A stretch of 64,000 nt of DNA from Hymenobacter psychrotolerans DSM 18569 (GCF_900142395.1 NZ_FRAS01000001.1:62001-126000); one strand, 5' to 3'. Shown: positions 51,236 to 61,025, counted from the first letter of the stretch. Notes: generated by a model not told the origin, from the letters alone. Numbers and translations are program-made.

Positions 51236-51243
51236 TATCTTTG
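51236..51243 (+). promoter_or_regulatory. Promoter -7 element of pdxJ
   Basis: TATCTTTG is an exact TAnnTTTG match ending 32 bases before the pdxJ ATG. A well-spaced -33 element was not found. Confidence 0.45.
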
Positions 51244-51275
51244 GCTACGTACCACCCCGCTAATTCTTCCTACGC

Positions 51276-51989
51276 ATGACCAAGCTTAGCGTAAACATAA
51301 ATAAAATAGCCACCCTGCGGAACGCCCGCGGCCACAACCGCCCCGACCTGCTGCAGGCCGCCCGCGACTGTGAGCGGTTCGGGGCGCAGGGTATTACGGT
51401 GCATCCGCGGCCGGATGAGCGGCACATCCGCTATCAGGACGTGCGCGACCTGAAAGCCGTAGTGACCACCGAGCTGAACATCGAAGGCAACCCCACGCCC
51501 GACTTCCTGAACCTGGTGCGCGAAGTGCGGCCCGAGCAGGTGACCCTAGTGCCTGACGCGCCCGACGCCATTACGTCGAACGCCGGCTGGGACACGGTGC
51601 GGCACCAGATTTTCCTGATCGGGGTGGTACAGGAGCTTAAGGCGCTGGGCTGCCGCGTCAGTATCTTCCTCGACCCCAGCCCGGAGATGGTGAAGGCCGC
51701 CGTAGCTACCGGCACCGACCGGATTGAGCTCTACACCGAAGACTACGCCCGCCTCTACCCCACCGACCCCGCCGCCGCGCTGGCCCCCTACCAGACGGCC
51801 GCCGTGCTGGCCCAGCAGCTCGGACTGGGCCTGAACGCCGGCCACGACCTGGACCTCGACAACCTGGCCTATCTGAAGCAGAACCTGCCCGGCCTGGAGG
51901 AAGTCAGCATTGGCCACGCCCTGATCTGTGACGCGCTGTACCTGGGCCTGGAAAACACGATTCAGCTCTACCGCCGGCAGCTGGTATAA
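51276..51989 (+). CDS. pdxJ: Pyridoxine 5'-phosphate synthase
   Basis: PdxJ condenses 1-deoxyxylulose-5-phosphate with 3-amino-2-oxopropyl phosphate in the DXP-dependent vitamin B6 pathway. The 237-residue TIM barrel has [17 protein letters not shown] at the start, the catalytic region [16 protein letters not shown], the [10 protein letters not shown] segment and the late histidine in [15 protein letters not shown]. Length matches the family. It leads a plus-strand run with mnmH and selD, which are probably unrelated in function. Confidence 0.96.
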   Translation: MTKLSVNINKIATLRNARGHNRPDLLQAARDCERFGAQGITVHPRPDERHIRYQDVRDLKAVVTTELNIEGNPTPDFLNLVREVRPEQVTLVPDAPDAITSNAGWDTVRHQIFLIGVVQELKALGCRVSIFLDPSPEMVKAAVATGTDRIELYTEDYARLYPTDPAAALAPYQTAAVLAQQLGLGLNAGHDLDLDNLAYLKQNLPGLEEVSIGHALICDALYLGLENTIQLYRRQLV

Positions 51990-52033
51990 GCAAGCAGCTT
52001 GACGCATCAACCCCGGATCCTCAGCCCTATATA

Positions 52034-53068
52034 ATGCCCCGACTTACCATCCAGGATTTTCTGCAAGACGACTCCGGCGCGCCTATTCTGGATGCCCGGG
52101 CACCGCTGGAATACGCGCAGGGCCACATTCCCGGGGCCGTGAGCTTCCCGCTGTTTTCAGACGAGGAGCGTGCACGTATCGGCACGATGTATAAGCAGGT
52201 AAATCCCGACAAAGCCGTGCTGCTGGGCCTGGACCTGTTTGGGCCGAAAATGAGCCGGATGGTGCAGCAGGCCCAAAAGCTGGCGCCTGGCAAGCAGGTG
52301 CGGCTGCACTGCTGGCGCGGCGGCATGCGCAGCGGCGCCGTGCAGTGGCTGCTGGAGCTGGCCGGGTTTCAGGTGCAGCTCCTCGACAAAGGCTATAAGG
52401 AGTACCGCCGGTGGGTGTTGCAGGAGTTTGAGCGCCCTAGGCCACTGCTGGTGCTGGGCGGCCTCACCGGCTCCGGCAAAACCGCCGTGCTGCACGCCCT
52501 CAGCGCCCGGCAGCCCGTGCTTGATCTGGAAGGACTGGCCAGCCACAAAGGCTCGGCGTTTGGCAGCATCGGGCAGCCCAGCCAGCCCACGCAGGAGCAG
52601 TTCGAGAATGATCTGGCCTTGCAGCTGGCGCATATGGAGGCAGAAAAGCCGGTATGGGTGGAAGACGAAAGCCGCACGATTGGCAGCGTGCACGTGCCGC
52701 CGCCCTTGTTCCAGCAGATGCAGCAGGCTCCGCTCGTGCTGCTGGAGATTCCGCGGGAAGTGCGCGTGCGCAAGCTCGCCGAAGAGTATGGCCGCCAGGA
52801 TGCCGGCGCGCTGGCGTCTTCCGTTCTGCGGATTCGTAAGCGGCTGGGCGGGCTGGCCACCAAAGAGGCGCTGGCCGCTATTGCCGAAGACGATATGGAG
52901 AAAATGGTCAGCCTCGTGCTCGACTACTACGACAAAACCTATTCCCACGGCCTCAGCGGCCGCCCCGCCGTCCGGGTGCCCTCCGATACCTGCGACGCAG
53001 CCGTAAATGCCGAGCTGGTGCTGGCAGCCGCTCAAAAGAACTGGCCGGCCGCCATGCTCAACGGCTGA
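52034..53068 (+). CDS. mnmH: tRNA 2-selenouridine synthase
   Basis: MnmH (SelU) replaces the sulfur of 2-thiouridine at the tRNA wobble position with selenium from selenophosphate. The 344-residue protein has an N-terminal rhodanese domain with the active-site cysteine (Cys93) in LHCWRGGMRSG, and a C-terminal P-loop domain with GLTGSGKT (143-150). The selD gene that supplies selenophosphate lies 60 bases downstream. The pair shows that selenium is used here for tRNA modification. Confidence 0.95.
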   Translation: MPRLTIQDFLQDDSGAPILDARAPLEYAQGHIPGAVSFPLFSDEERARIGTMYKQVNPDKAVLLGLDLFGPKMSRMVQQAQKLAPGKQVRLHCWRGGMRSGAVQWLLELAGFQVQLLDKGYKEYRRWVLQEFERPRPLLVLGGLTGSGKTAVLHALSARQPVLDLEGLASHKGSAFGSIGQPSQPTQEQFENDLALQLAHMEAEKPVWVEDESRTIGSVHVPPPLFQQMQQAPLVLLEIPREVRVRKLAEEYGRQDAGALASSVLRIRKRLGGLATKEALAAIAEDDMEKMVSLVLDYYDKTYSHGLSGRPAVRVPSDTCDAAVNAELVLAAAQKNWPAAMLNG

Positions 53069-53128
53069 TTTCAAGCTGAACTACTGACTGGCCCCAGGCT
53101 CACTCTCCTACCCCGCACTCCCTCTCCG

Positions 53129-54187
53129 ATGAATACACCCGAAACCTCTCCCGACCAGATTCGCCTGACGCAATACAGCCACGGGGCCGGCTGCGGCTGC
53201 AAAATTGCGCCCAAGGTCCTCGACCAGATTCTGCACACCAGCATTCCGCAGCCCCACGATGCGCAGCTGCTGGTGGGCAACTCCTCGCGCGATGATGCAG
53301 CCGTGTATGATATTGGCGGCGGGCAGGCCATCATCAGCACCACCGACTTCTTCATGCCGATTGTGGATGATGCCTACGATTTCGGCCGGATTGCCTCTGC
53401 CAACGCCATTTCTGATGTGTACGCCATGGGCGGGCGCCCCGTCATGGCCATTGCCGTGCTGGGCTGGCCCATTGATAAGCTGGCCCCGGAGGTAGCACGC
53501 CGCGTAATTGAGGGCAGCCGCAGCATCTGCGCCGAGGCCGGAATTCCGCTGGCCGGCGGCCACAGCATCGACTCGCCCGAGCCTATTTTTGGACTGGCCG
53601 TCACGGGCCTGCTCGACATCAAGAACCTGAAGCAGAACGATACCGCCACGGCGGGCTGTGAGCTGTTTCTGACCAAGCCCCTGGGCGTGGGCATGCTCAC
53701 CACAGCGCAGAAACGCGGCATTCTGCGCCCCGAGCATGAGCAGATTGCCCCGCAAAGCATGATGCAGCTCAACAAAATAGGCGAAGAGCTGGGCCGCCTG
53801 CAGGCCGTGCGCGCCATGACCGATGTAACGGGCTTCGGGCTGCTGGGCCACCTCTCGGAGGTGTGCGAAGGCAGCGGGCTGACTGCCGACATTGAGTTCA
53901 GCAAGGTGCCGCTGCTGGCGGAAGCGGCCGAATACTACGCCCAGAAATCCATTCCGGGCGGCACAGTGCGCAACTGGGACTCCTACGGCCACAAAATCGG
54001 CAGCCTCTCTGACGAGCAGCGCGTCTGGCTCTGCGACCCGCAAACGTCGGGGGGCTTGCTGGTGTGCGTGGAGCCGGCCGGCCGGGCCGAAGTGCAGGCG
54101 GTTTTCGCGCGGCACGGGCTGGCGCTGGAGCCGTTTGGTACCCTGCGCGAGCATCAGGCTGGCGAGCCCTGGATTCAGGTACGCTAA
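53129..54187 (+). CDS. selD: Selenide, water dikinase
   Basis: SelD makes selenophosphate from selenide and ATP. The 352-residue protein has the catalytic loop HGAGCGCKI, where Cys22 is in the position that is Cys or selenocysteine in the family; here it is an ordinary cysteine codon, so no Sec insertion is needed. The ATP-binding region shows [18 protein letters not shown] and [15 protein letters not shown]. It follows mnmH and is six bases from the next gene. Confidence 0.96.
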   Translation: MNTPETSPDQIRLTQYSHGAGCGCKIAPKVLDQILHTSIPQPHDAQLLVGNSSRDDAAVYDIGGGQAIISTTDFFMPIVDDAYDFGRIASANAISDVYAMGGRPVMAIAVLGWPIDKLAPEVARRVIEGSRSICAEAGIPLAGGHSIDSPEPIFGLAVTGLLDIKNLKQNDTATAGCELFLTKPLGVGMLTTAQKRGILRPEHEQIAPQSMMQLNKIGEELGRLQAVRAMTDVTGFGLLGHLSEVCEGSGLTADIEFSKVPLLAEAAEYYAQKSIPGGTVRNWDSYGHKIGSLSDEQRVWLCDPQTSGGLLVCVEPAGRAEVQAVFARHGLALEPFGTLREHQAGEPWIQVR

Positions 54188-54193
54188 GGGCCG

Positions 54194-54808
54194 GTGAAGA
54201 CATTTGCACTGCTACGGCCCCTGCTGGAGTTTGGGGCCGTAGTGATGGCGCTGCTGGTAGGGCTGCGGCTGCTGACGGGGCTGTTTACCGGCAAGCGCCA
54301 CACGTTCACGCTCACGTTTCAGCGGCAGGTGGCGCTGTTGTTCTGGCCGCTGCTGTGCCTGAGCATGGGGCTTCCGTTTCTGGCCTCGTTCCTGTTTGCC
54401 GACGCCATTTCTACGTTCGAGCTGGTGCTGCTGCTGGTATTTTCGGCGCTGGTGCTGGGCTTTGCGGCGCCGGCGCTGCTGCTGCACCTGCAGTATTACG
54501 CGCACAATCAGGCCACGGCCGTCGTTTTCGAGCCCAAGCAGAACGTGCTGGAGGTATACCAAGGCGGCCAGCGCATTCCGTTCGGCCGCTCCGACCTGGT
54601 GCGGGTGGAGCATGTGCGCTGTACATCGCGCCGCCTGTTCTGGAGCAACTACGAGTACCTGCAGCTTCATCTTAGCGGCGGACAGGTGCTCACGCTTACT
54701 TCGCTGCTACTGAAACTGGGGCCACTGGCTGAATTCCTGCGCAACACCAGCCTGCATACCAGCCAGCAGCTGTTTTGCATAATCCGAACACACAGCCCCG
54801 CTTCCTAA
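54194..54808 (+). CDS. Membrane protein of unknown function with PH-like tail
   Basis: The 204-residue protein starts at a GTG six bases after selD. Three hydrophobic helices occupy about residues 10-100 (e.g. FGAVVMALLVGLRLLTGLF, ISTFELVLLLVFSALVLGFA), and the C-terminal 90 residues are soluble, beta-rich and read like a PH-type domain (NVLEVYQGGQRIPFGRSDL). I cannot assign a function. The tight spacing suggests co-transcription with mnmH-selD, but a selenium-linked role is not supported by anything in the sequence. Confidence 0.8.
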   Translation: MKTFALLRPLLEFGAVVMALLVGLRLLTGLFTGKRHTFTLTFQRQVALLFWPLLCLSMGLPFLASFLFADAISTFELVLLLVFSALVLGFAAPALLLHLQYYAHNQATAVVFEPKQNVLEVYQGGQRIPFGRSDLVRVEHVRCTSRRLFWSNYEYLQLHLSGGQVLTLTSLLLKLGPLAEFLRNTSLHTSQQLFCIIRTHSPAS

Positions 54809-54939
54809 GCCAGCCATGCGCCGGCTTAGGGAAGGCCTATAGCGAGTACCTGACGCCTAAACTCCATGCAGCAAAGCTACTGCTCGTCTCCTGGCAGGTC
54901 CTTGCCAGCAACCTATTCCAGAAGTAGCCGCACGGCAGC

Positions 54940-54947
54940 TATATTTG
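54940..54947 (+). promoter_or_regulatory. Promoter -7 element of the histidine kinase gene
   Basis: TATATTTG fits TAnnTTTG and ends 19 bases before the ATG at 54967, so the mRNA would have a very short leader. No TTG at the right distance upstream was seen. Confidence 0.45.
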
Positions 54948-54966
54948 TTTTTTGAATTTCTTCCTG

Positions 54967-56898
54967 ATGGGGCGGGTGTTACGCTGGGCTTTACTGTTGT
55001 GCTTTATTAGTGTGGGGCTTCCCGTACTTGCCACAGCACCGCCAGCCAGCGCCGCAACCATCACCAGGCTCAAGAGCCAGCTGGCCGCTCACCCCACCGA
55101 TACGGCCCGGGTCCGGCTGCTGGCCGCTCTCTGCTACGAACTGCACGATACCAGCCCAACGCAAGCCCTGGCCTACGGCGAACAGGCAGTGCGCCTGGCC
55201 ACTGCCCTGCCCGACCCGCCGGGCCTGCTTCGCAGCCTGCTGAACCTGGGCAGCTGCTACGCCAACCTCTCCGACGCGCCTTATGCCCTGCAGCTGCAGC
55301 AACAGGCTCTGACTCTGGCCCGCCAGCTACACGACAACGACGGTATAGTGCGCGCTTACACCAGCATTGGGGGCGTACACCACGAGCGCGACGATACCGT
55401 AAGTGCCCTGCAGAACTACACCCAGGCCCTCCGGCTGGCGTACGCCAAAGGTGTCCGCGCTAATACGCGGCTGCTGCTGTTCGGCAATCTGGGCAACCTG
55501 CACTCCTACCTGCGCAACTACCCGCAGGCGCTGCTCTACACCCGGCGGGCCCTCAACATGGCCCGCACCAGCGGCGACAAGCCCGGAGAATCGCTGTATC
55601 TGGCGCATCTGGGCACTTTCTACTACCAACAGGGCCGCCTCAATACGGCTGAAGGACTGTTGCGCCGAGCTATTACGCTGGCCGAGCCGCTGCACATCCC
55701 GCGGATTGAGGCGGGCCACCTGGAGTTACTGGCCGTAGTGCTTTTGCTCAAAGACCAGCTGCCGGAAGCCGAAACGCTGACCCGCCGCGCCCTGCTGCTT
55801 TCCCGGCAATCGGGCTACCAGGAAGGCTTGCGTGAGGGGTACAACATCATGGCCGAAATCAGTGAGCGGCGGCAGCAGTATCAGCAGGCGCTCGGCTGGG
55901 AAATGCGGTTTCGGGAGCTGAACGACTCGCTCAACAGCCTCTCGCGCCTGAATACGCTGGCTGCCCTGCAAACCCGCTACGATACCAAAGAGAAGGAAAG
56001 CCAGATCCGGCTGCTCACCCAGCGCGGCGAGATGCAGCAGCACCGCAACCGGGAGTTGTGGACCGTGGTGGGCGCGCTGGTGCTGGGGCTGGGCGGCATG
56101 GGCGTGCTGTATACCCAGCTCCGCAAAAGCCGGGCGGCGCTGGCCACCAACAATGCGGCCCTGCAGCACGCCACCCACGAGCTACGCGAAGTAGCGGCTT
56201 CCAAAGACCGGCTCTACGCTATTGTAGCCCACGACCTGCGCGGGCCCGTCACGTCGTTCGTGGGCGTTACGGAGCTGATTGAGTTCTATCTGCGGCAGGG
56301 CGACGAAAACGGCCTGCGCCGTTTGCCGGCGCTGGTGCGCCAATCGGCGCAAAGCCTCAACGGCCTGCTCGACAACCTGCTCAACTGGGCGGTCAGCCAG
56401 ACTGGGGAACTGGTCAGTCAGCCCGAAGCTTTGCCTGTCGATTCGCTGTTTGCTGAAATAGAAGAACTGTACCGGACTACCGCCCAGGCCAAGCAGATTG
56501 AGCTAAGCACCCTCGCCGCCGCAGACCTGCGCGTGTGGGCCGACCGCAACATGACGCGCACAATTCTGCGCAACCTGGTGGGCAATGCGCTCAAATTTAC
56601 GCCTGCCGGCGGGCGTATTGCCCTTTCGGCCCGGCCCGCTCCCGACGGTGCCGGTGTGCTGCTTTCCGTGGCTGATTCCGGCCGCGGAATGGATGCCGGC
56701 CAGATTGCAACCCTGCTCAGCAGCAACGCTTCAGTGCCCGCCCTGACGGCCAACCGCAACAGCCGCTCCGGCACCGGCCTGGGAATACCGCTGTGCCGGG
56801 CTTTTGCCGAGCGGCTGCAGGGCACATTATCATTGCAGAGCGCGCCCGGCGAAGGCACTACGGCGTACGTACACTTGCCGGCACCACCGGTTAGCTAG
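54967..56898 (+). CDS. TPR-containing sensor histidine kinase
   Basis: The 643-residue protein has an N-terminal signal or anchor segment, about 300 residues of TPR-type repeats (LNLGSCYANLSDAPYALQLQ, NLGNLHSYLRNYPQALLYTR, HLGTFYYQQGRLNTAEGLLR), a transmembrane helix near residue 370 (LWTVVGALVLGLGGMGVL), a coiled coil, and a kinase core. The phosphoacceptor histidine is in AIVAHDLRGPV, with N-box NLVGNALKFTPAGG, G1 DSGRGMD and G2 GTGLGIPLC. It senses something in the periplasm through the TPR part; no response regulator is adjacent. An upstream TTG is a weaker start. Confidence 0.92.
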   Translation: MGRVLRWALLLCFISVGLPVLATAPPASAATITRLKSQLAAHPTDTARVRLLAALCYELHDTSPTQALAYGEQAVRLATALPDPPGLLRSLLNLGSCYANLSDAPYALQLQQQALTLARQLHDNDGIVRAYTSIGGVHHERDDTVSALQNYTQALRLAYAKGVRANTRLLLFGNLGNLHSYLRNYPQALLYTRRALNMARTSGDKPGESLYLAHLGTFYYQQGRLNTAEGLLRRAITLAEPLHIPRIEAGHLELLAVVLLLKDQLPEAETLTRRALLLSRQSGYQEGLREGYNIMAEISERRQQYQQALGWEMRFRELNDSLNSLSRLNTLAALQTRYDTKEKESQIRLLTQRGEMQQHRNRELWTVVGALVLGLGGMGVLYTQLRKSRAALATNNAALQHATHELREVAASKDRLYAIVAHDLRGPVTSFVGVTELIEFYLRQGDENGLRRLPALVRQSAQSLNGLLDNLLNWAVSQTGELVSQPEALPVDSLFAEIEELYRTTAQAKQIELSTLAAADLRVWADRNMTRTILRNLVGNALKFTPAGGRIALSARPAPDGAGVLLSVADSGRGMDAGQIATLLSSNASVPALTANRNSRSGTGLGIPLCRAFAERLQGTLSLQSAPGEGTTAYVHLPAPPVS

Positions 56899-56959
56899 CG
56901 TAGCGGCGCAGGTTTGCCCGCTACTCCCGACCTTTGCCCTTCTCACTTTGCCTTTGCAT

Positions 56960-57736
56960 ATGCAGCTTCATCACCGCGAACAAGGCCAGGGTACGCCGCT
57001 GGTCGTCCTGCACGGCCTATTCGGCACCCTCGACAACTGGCAGACGCTGGGCCGGCGCTGGGCCGACGCCGGCCACCGCGTCATCAGCGTCGATTTGCGC
57101 AACCACGGCCGGTCCTTCCATACGCCCGAGCACACCTATGAGCTCATGAGCCAGGATGTGCTGGCCTTGTTCGACAGCCTGCAGCTAGACCCCGAAACTA
57201 CGCTACTGGGCCACAGTATGGGCGGCAAAGTAGCCATGCACTTCGCCCTCCATCACCCCGACCGGCTGGCCCGGCTCATCGTTATTGACATTGCTCCGCG
57301 CGCCTCGTCCATGGAGCATCAGGATGATATTATAGAAGGCCTGAATGCGGTGCCGTTGGCGCAGCTCGAAAGCCGGCAGCAGGCCGATGAGGCGCTGGCC
57401 CAACATATCCGGCAGCCCGGCGTGCGCCAGTTCCTGCTCAAGAATCTATACCGGCAGGAAGACAACTCCTTCGCGTGGCGCCAGAACCTGGCCGCCCTGA
57501 CCAGCAACATGCTGGCCGTAGGCGCCGAAATAACGGCCCCGCAGCCCTTTATGAAGCCCGCACTGTTTATCCGGGGCGGCAAATCCGACTACATCACCAC
57601 CGAAGACAAACTATACGGTATTCCGCCGCTGTTCCCGAACTCGCAGGTAGAAACCATAGTGGACGCCGGCCATTGGGTGCACGCCGAAAAGCCCGACGAA
57701 GTGTTTGGGCTGGTTGATGCCTTCGCCAAGAGCTGA
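56960..57736 (+). CDS. Alpha/beta hydrolase (YbfF-like esterase)
   Basis: The 258-residue protein shows VVLHGLFGTLDNWQTLGRRW at the oxyanion region, SVDLRNHGRSF, the nucleophile elbow LLGHSMGGKVAMHFALHHPD and, near the C-terminus, the catalytic histidine in DAGHWVHAEKPDEVF. These fit the YbfF/acyl-CoA esterase subfamily. The ATG at 56960 gives the normal start; an open extension upstream overlaps the kinase gene. Substrate is unknown. Confidence 0.92.
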   Translation: MQLHHREQGQGTPLVVLHGLFGTLDNWQTLGRRWADAGHRVISVDLRNHGRSFHTPEHTYELMSQDVLALFDSLQLDPETTLLGHSMGGKVAMHFALHHPDRLARLIVIDIAPRASSMEHQDDIIEGLNAVPLAQLESRQQADEALAQHIRQPGVRQFLLKNLYRQEDNSFAWRQNLAALTSNMLAVGAEITAPQPFMKPALFIRGGKSDYITTEDKLYGIPPLFPNSQVETIVDAGHWVHAEKPDEVFGLVDAFAKS

Positions 57737-57803
57737 GTTTCTGCTCCCAAACGGCGCCCAGCCTGAGCTGCCTGCTACTTCCTCTTTTTAACCCTCCCTG
57801 CTC

Positions 57804-58514
57804 TTGAAAACCGGCACCCTATACCTCATTCCTACCATTCTGGCCGATGATACGGCCGCGCAGGTGCTGCCCCCGCAAGTGGCGGAGCGGGTGGCCGCAC
57901 TGGCCTATTTTCTGGTGGAGAATGCGCGCACGGCCCGGCGATTCATCAAAAGCGTAGCGCCCGCCCAGGTGATTGAGGAGCTACGCATCAGCGTCATCGA
58001 CAAGGACAGTACCGAGGCTCAGATAAAGGCGGCCCTGCAGCCGCTGCTCAGTGGCCAGGATGCAGGTGTCATTTCGGAAGCCGGCTGCCCCGGCATTGCC
58101 GACCCCGGCGCCGAGCTGGCACGGGCGGCGCATCAGGCCGGTATCCGGGTGGTCCCGTTGGTGGGGCCGTCGTCGCTGCTGCTGGCGCTCATGGCTTCGG
58201 GCATGAACGGGCAGAGCTTCGCGTTTCACGGCTACCTGCCCATCGAGCGAAGCCGGCGGGCGGCAGCTATCAAGCAGCTGGAGAAAGTAGCGCTGGCCCA
58301 GCACCAGACGCAGCTGTTCATCGAGACGCCCTACCGCAACATGCAGCTGCTCGAAGACCTGCTGGCGCAGCTCAGCGGCAGCACCCGGCTCTGCATTGCG
58401 GCCAGCCTCACGGGCCCGGAAGAATACGTGCGCACCAATACGGTAGCGGGCTGGCGCAAAGCAGGCCTGCCCGAAATCCATAAGCAGCCCGCCGTATTTC
58501 TGGTAGGGGCCTGA
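57804..58514 (+). CDS. RsmI-like SAM-dependent methyltransferase (short tetrapyrrole-methylase type)
   Basis: The 236-residue protein starts at a TTG with no usable ATG nearby. It has the tetrapyrrole-methylase fold: GTLYLIPTILADDTAAQVLP at the start, then the RsmI-like VISEAGCPGIADPGAELAR, VVPLVGPSSLLLALMASGMN and the late FIETPYRNMQLLEDL. It is about 50 residues shorter than E. coli RsmI, so either a short RsmI (16S rRNA C1402 ribose methylation) or a paralogue. It converges on feoB with only 14 bases between. Confidence 0.85.
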   Translation: MKTGTLYLIPTILADDTAAQVLPPQVAERVAALAYFLVENARTARRFIKSVAPAQVIEELRISVIDKDSTEAQIKAALQPLLSGQDAGVISEAGCPGIADPGAELARAAHQAGIRVVPLVGPSSLLLALMASGMNGQSFAFHGYLPIERSRRAAAIKQLEKVALAQHQTQLFIETPYRNMQLLEDLLAQLSGSTRLCIAASLTGPEEYVRTNTVAGWRKAGLPEIHKQPAVFLVGA

Positions 58515-58528
58515 CGGATCAGCTACCC

Positions 58529-60721
58529 CTATTTCAGCACCTGATACACCAGCAACGACGCCAGATAGGCCAGGCCTGTCATGTAGATCAGCTGCAGCAG
58601 CGGCCACTGCCAGCCTTTGGTTTCGCGGTAGGTGGCCGCCAGCGTGCTCATGCACTGCATGGCAAACACGTAGAATACCAGCAGCGACGCCGAGCGGGCC
58701 ACCGTGAAGAACGGCTGCCCGTTTTCGTCTTTTTCGGCGGCCAGCTTCTGCTGCACGGTCAGCTCATTCGCATCCTGCCCCACGCTATAGATGGTGCTCA
58801 TGGTGCCCACAAATACTTCGCGGGCGGCAAACGAGGTGAGCAGTGAAATGCCGATTTTCCAGTCGAAGCCCAGCGGGCGGATGGCGGGCTCGATGAGGTG
58901 GCCGAAGCGGCCGGCGTAGGAGCTTTCCAGCTTCTGAGAAGCCACGCGGCTTTCCGTTTCCTCGGGCGTCAGGGCCTGCGCTACGGCGGCAGTGCGGGCC
59001 CGGCTTTCGGCCTGCTCCAGCGCATTGCCGGGGCCGTAGGAGGCCAGCACCCACAATATCACCGAAATAGCCAGAATAACTTTGCCGGCCTGAAACACGA
59101 AGGCCTTCACCTTTTCGATGATGGTCAGGCCCACGTTTTTCCAGCGGGGCCAGCGGTACACCGGAAACTCCATGATGAAGTAGCTGCGTTCCGTGGTGCG
59201 CATCAGCAGCTTCATGGCCCACGCCGAGGCTACCGCCGACACGAAACCGAGCAGATACAGCCCCATCAGGGCCACACCACGCAGGTTGAAAACGCCCAGC
59301 ACCGGCTCGTCGGGCACTACCAGCCCAATCAGCACGGTATACACCGGAATCCGGGCCGAGCAGCTCATCAGCGGCGTTACGAAAATGGTGATGAGGCGGT
59401 CCTTGCGGTTTTCGATGGTGCGCGCGCTCATGATGGCCGGCACAGCGCAGGCCATACCCGAAATCAGGGGCACCACGCTCTTGCCGTTCAGTCCGAACTT
59501 GCGCATGATGCGGTCCATCATGAACGTGACACGGGCCATGTAGCCGGTTTCTTCGAGCACCGCAATAAAGGCGAACAGCAGCGCAATCTGCGGAATGAAA
59601 ATCAGCACGCCGCCTAAGCCTGCCAGCACGCCCTCAGTCAGCAGGCTGATGAGCGGGCCGTCGAAGTTGGTTTGAATCAGGCTGTTGATCCAGGCTACGC
59701 CCTCGTCAATGAGCTCCATAGGGTAGCTGGCCCAGGCAAACACGGCCTGAAACAGCAGGAACAGCACCGCCATGAAAATCAGGTAGCCCCACACCCGGTG
59801 CGTCAGCACCCGGTCGATGCGGTTGCTGTAGGGCTCGGCTTTCTCCGTGCGCGTCACTGATACCGCATTCAGCAGCAGCTCGTTGATACTGTTGTAGCGG
59901 GTTATGGTTTCCTGCGCCTGCCGGGCCATCGGCTCAAACTCGTACTTGGCCACCAGCTCGGCAATATAGGCCTTGTCGTCGGCCGACAGGAAGCTGATCT
60001 GGCGGAACTGGTGCGCGTAGTGCAGCGCCAGATAGTCGTTGTGCAGGTTGAAATAGTAGCGGATCTGCCGGATCATGGGCAGCAATTCGGGCTCCGGCTC
60101 GTAAAAGGACACCGTAGGCGCATTCAGCTGCTGAGCTATAACGATTTTAAGGGCCGTCACGCCAATGCCTTTGCGGGCATTCATGGGAATAACCGGCACG
60201 CCCAGCTCGTACTGCAGAGCCTCCAGGTCGATGCTGATGCCGTGCTGCTCGGCTACGTCCATCATGTTCAGGGCCAGCACGGCCGGCAGGCCCAGATCGG
60301 CGAGCTGCGTGAACAGCAGCAGATTGCGCCGCAGGTTGCTGGCGTCGGCCGTCACTACCACGAAGTCGGGGTACTGCGCCGAGCCCCGGTCGTAGAGCAG
60401 ATCGGTGATGACCTTTTCATCGAGGCTCTTGGGATAGAGCGAGTACGTACCGGGCAGGTCGATGATTTCGGCGCGGTGCTGCGCCGTGAGCTGGCTCACG
60501 CCCGTTTTGCGGTCCACGGTCACGCCGGGGAAGTTGCCAACCTTCTGGTTCAGGCCCGTCAGCTGGTTGAACAGGGACGTTTTGCCGGAGTTCGGGTTGC
60601 CGATAAGCGCGATACGCGTCAGGCGTCCCTGCCCCGGCAGCCGGGAGGCCGCTGTTTCCAGCGCGGCGGCCGAAGCCGCCTGCCCGGCAGGAGCAGTTTT
60701 AATTCCGGCACTACTACTCAT
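58529..60721 (-). CDS. feoB: Ferrous iron transport protein B
   Basis: FeoB is the inner-membrane ferrous iron transporter with an N-terminal G protein. In the 730-residue protein the G1 loop is GNPNSGKTS (41-49), the G3 region is DLPGTYSL near residue 89, and G4 is NMMD (152-155). Beyond about residue 300 come the Gate-type membrane helices, with the motif YMARVTFMMDRIMRKFGLNG and SGMACAVPAIMSART. It follows feoA after 7 bases. A stretch of about 30 low-complexity residues precedes the G domain. Confidence 0.96.
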   Translation of the reverse strand: MSSSAGIKTAPAGQAASAAALETAASRLPGQGRLTRIALIGNPNSGKTSLFNQLTGLNQKVGNFPGVTVDRKTGVSQLTAQHRAEIIDLPGTYSLYPKSLDEKVITDLLYDRGSAQYPDFVVVTADASNLRRNLLLFTQLADLGLPAVLALNMMDVAEQHGISIDLEALQYELGVPVIPMNARKGIGVTALKIVIAQQLNAPTVSFYEPEPELLPMIRQIRYYFNLHNDYLALHYAHQFRQISFLSADDKAYIAELVAKYEFEPMARQAQETITRYNSINELLLNAVSVTRTEKAEPYSNRIDRVLTHRVWGYLIFMAVLFLLFQAVFAWASYPMELIDEGVAWINSLIQTNFDGPLISLLTEGVLAGLGGVLIFIPQIALLFAFIAVLEETGYMARVTFMMDRIMRKFGLNGKSVVPLISGMACAVPAIMSARTIENRKDRLITIFVTPLMSCSARIPVYTVLIGLVVPDEPVLGVFNLRGVALMGLYLLGFVSAVASAWAMKLLMRTTERSYFIMEFPVYRWPRWKNVGLTIIEKVKAFVFQAGKVILAISVILWVLASYGPGNALEQAESRARTAAVAQALTPEETESRVASQKLESSYAGRFGHLIEPAIRPLGFDWKIGISLLTSFAAREVFVGTMSTIYSVGQDANELTVQQKLAAEKDENGQPFFTVARSASLLVFYVFAMQCMSTLAATYRETKGWQWPLLQLIYMTGLAYLASLLVYQVLK

Positions 60722-60728
60722 TATAACG

Positions 60729-60995
60729 CTATTCCTTCAGCAAAATGGTGGCCGCTTCGCTTACGCGCAACGACAAAGTGTAATCAGCCGCCTCGCCTAC
60801 CACCAGCGTGATAGGGCAGCCCAGCGGGGCCCGGCTGTTGAGGCGCACCCGGGTGCCCGGAATGCAGCCCATTTCCAGCAGTTTCAGCGCCATTTCCGGG
60901 TCCTGCAGGCAGCAGATTGTGCCGCTCTCACCCAGCTGCAGGTCTTTTACACTCCGGCGGGCAGCGGTTTGAGGAAAGGTGGTGACTGTGGACAT
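60729..60995 (-). CDS. feoA: Ferrous iron transport protein A
   Basis: The 88-residue protein is an SH3-like FeoA domain that supports FeoB; its pattern MALKLLEMGCIPGTRVRLNS and CPITLVVGEAADYTLSLRVS is clear. I chose the ATG at 60995: the 14-residue extension to 61037 would overlap a TACCTTTG promoter (61026-61033) that fits feoA. feoA and feoB form an operon. No FeoC gene is visible, as is common outside the enterics. Confidence 0.94.
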   Translation of the reverse strand: MSTVTTFPQTAARRSVKDLQLGESGTICCLQDPEMALKLLEMGCIPGTRVRLNSRAPLGCPITLVVGEAADYTLSLRVSEAATILLKE

Positions 60996-61025
60996 AGCAG
61001 CTGAGTTATTTAGACTTGCTTTAAA

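Noticed and set aside
53129..54187. Selenocysteine in SelD
   Set aside because: The active-site loop GAGCGCKI has ordinary cysteine codons and no in-frame TGA.
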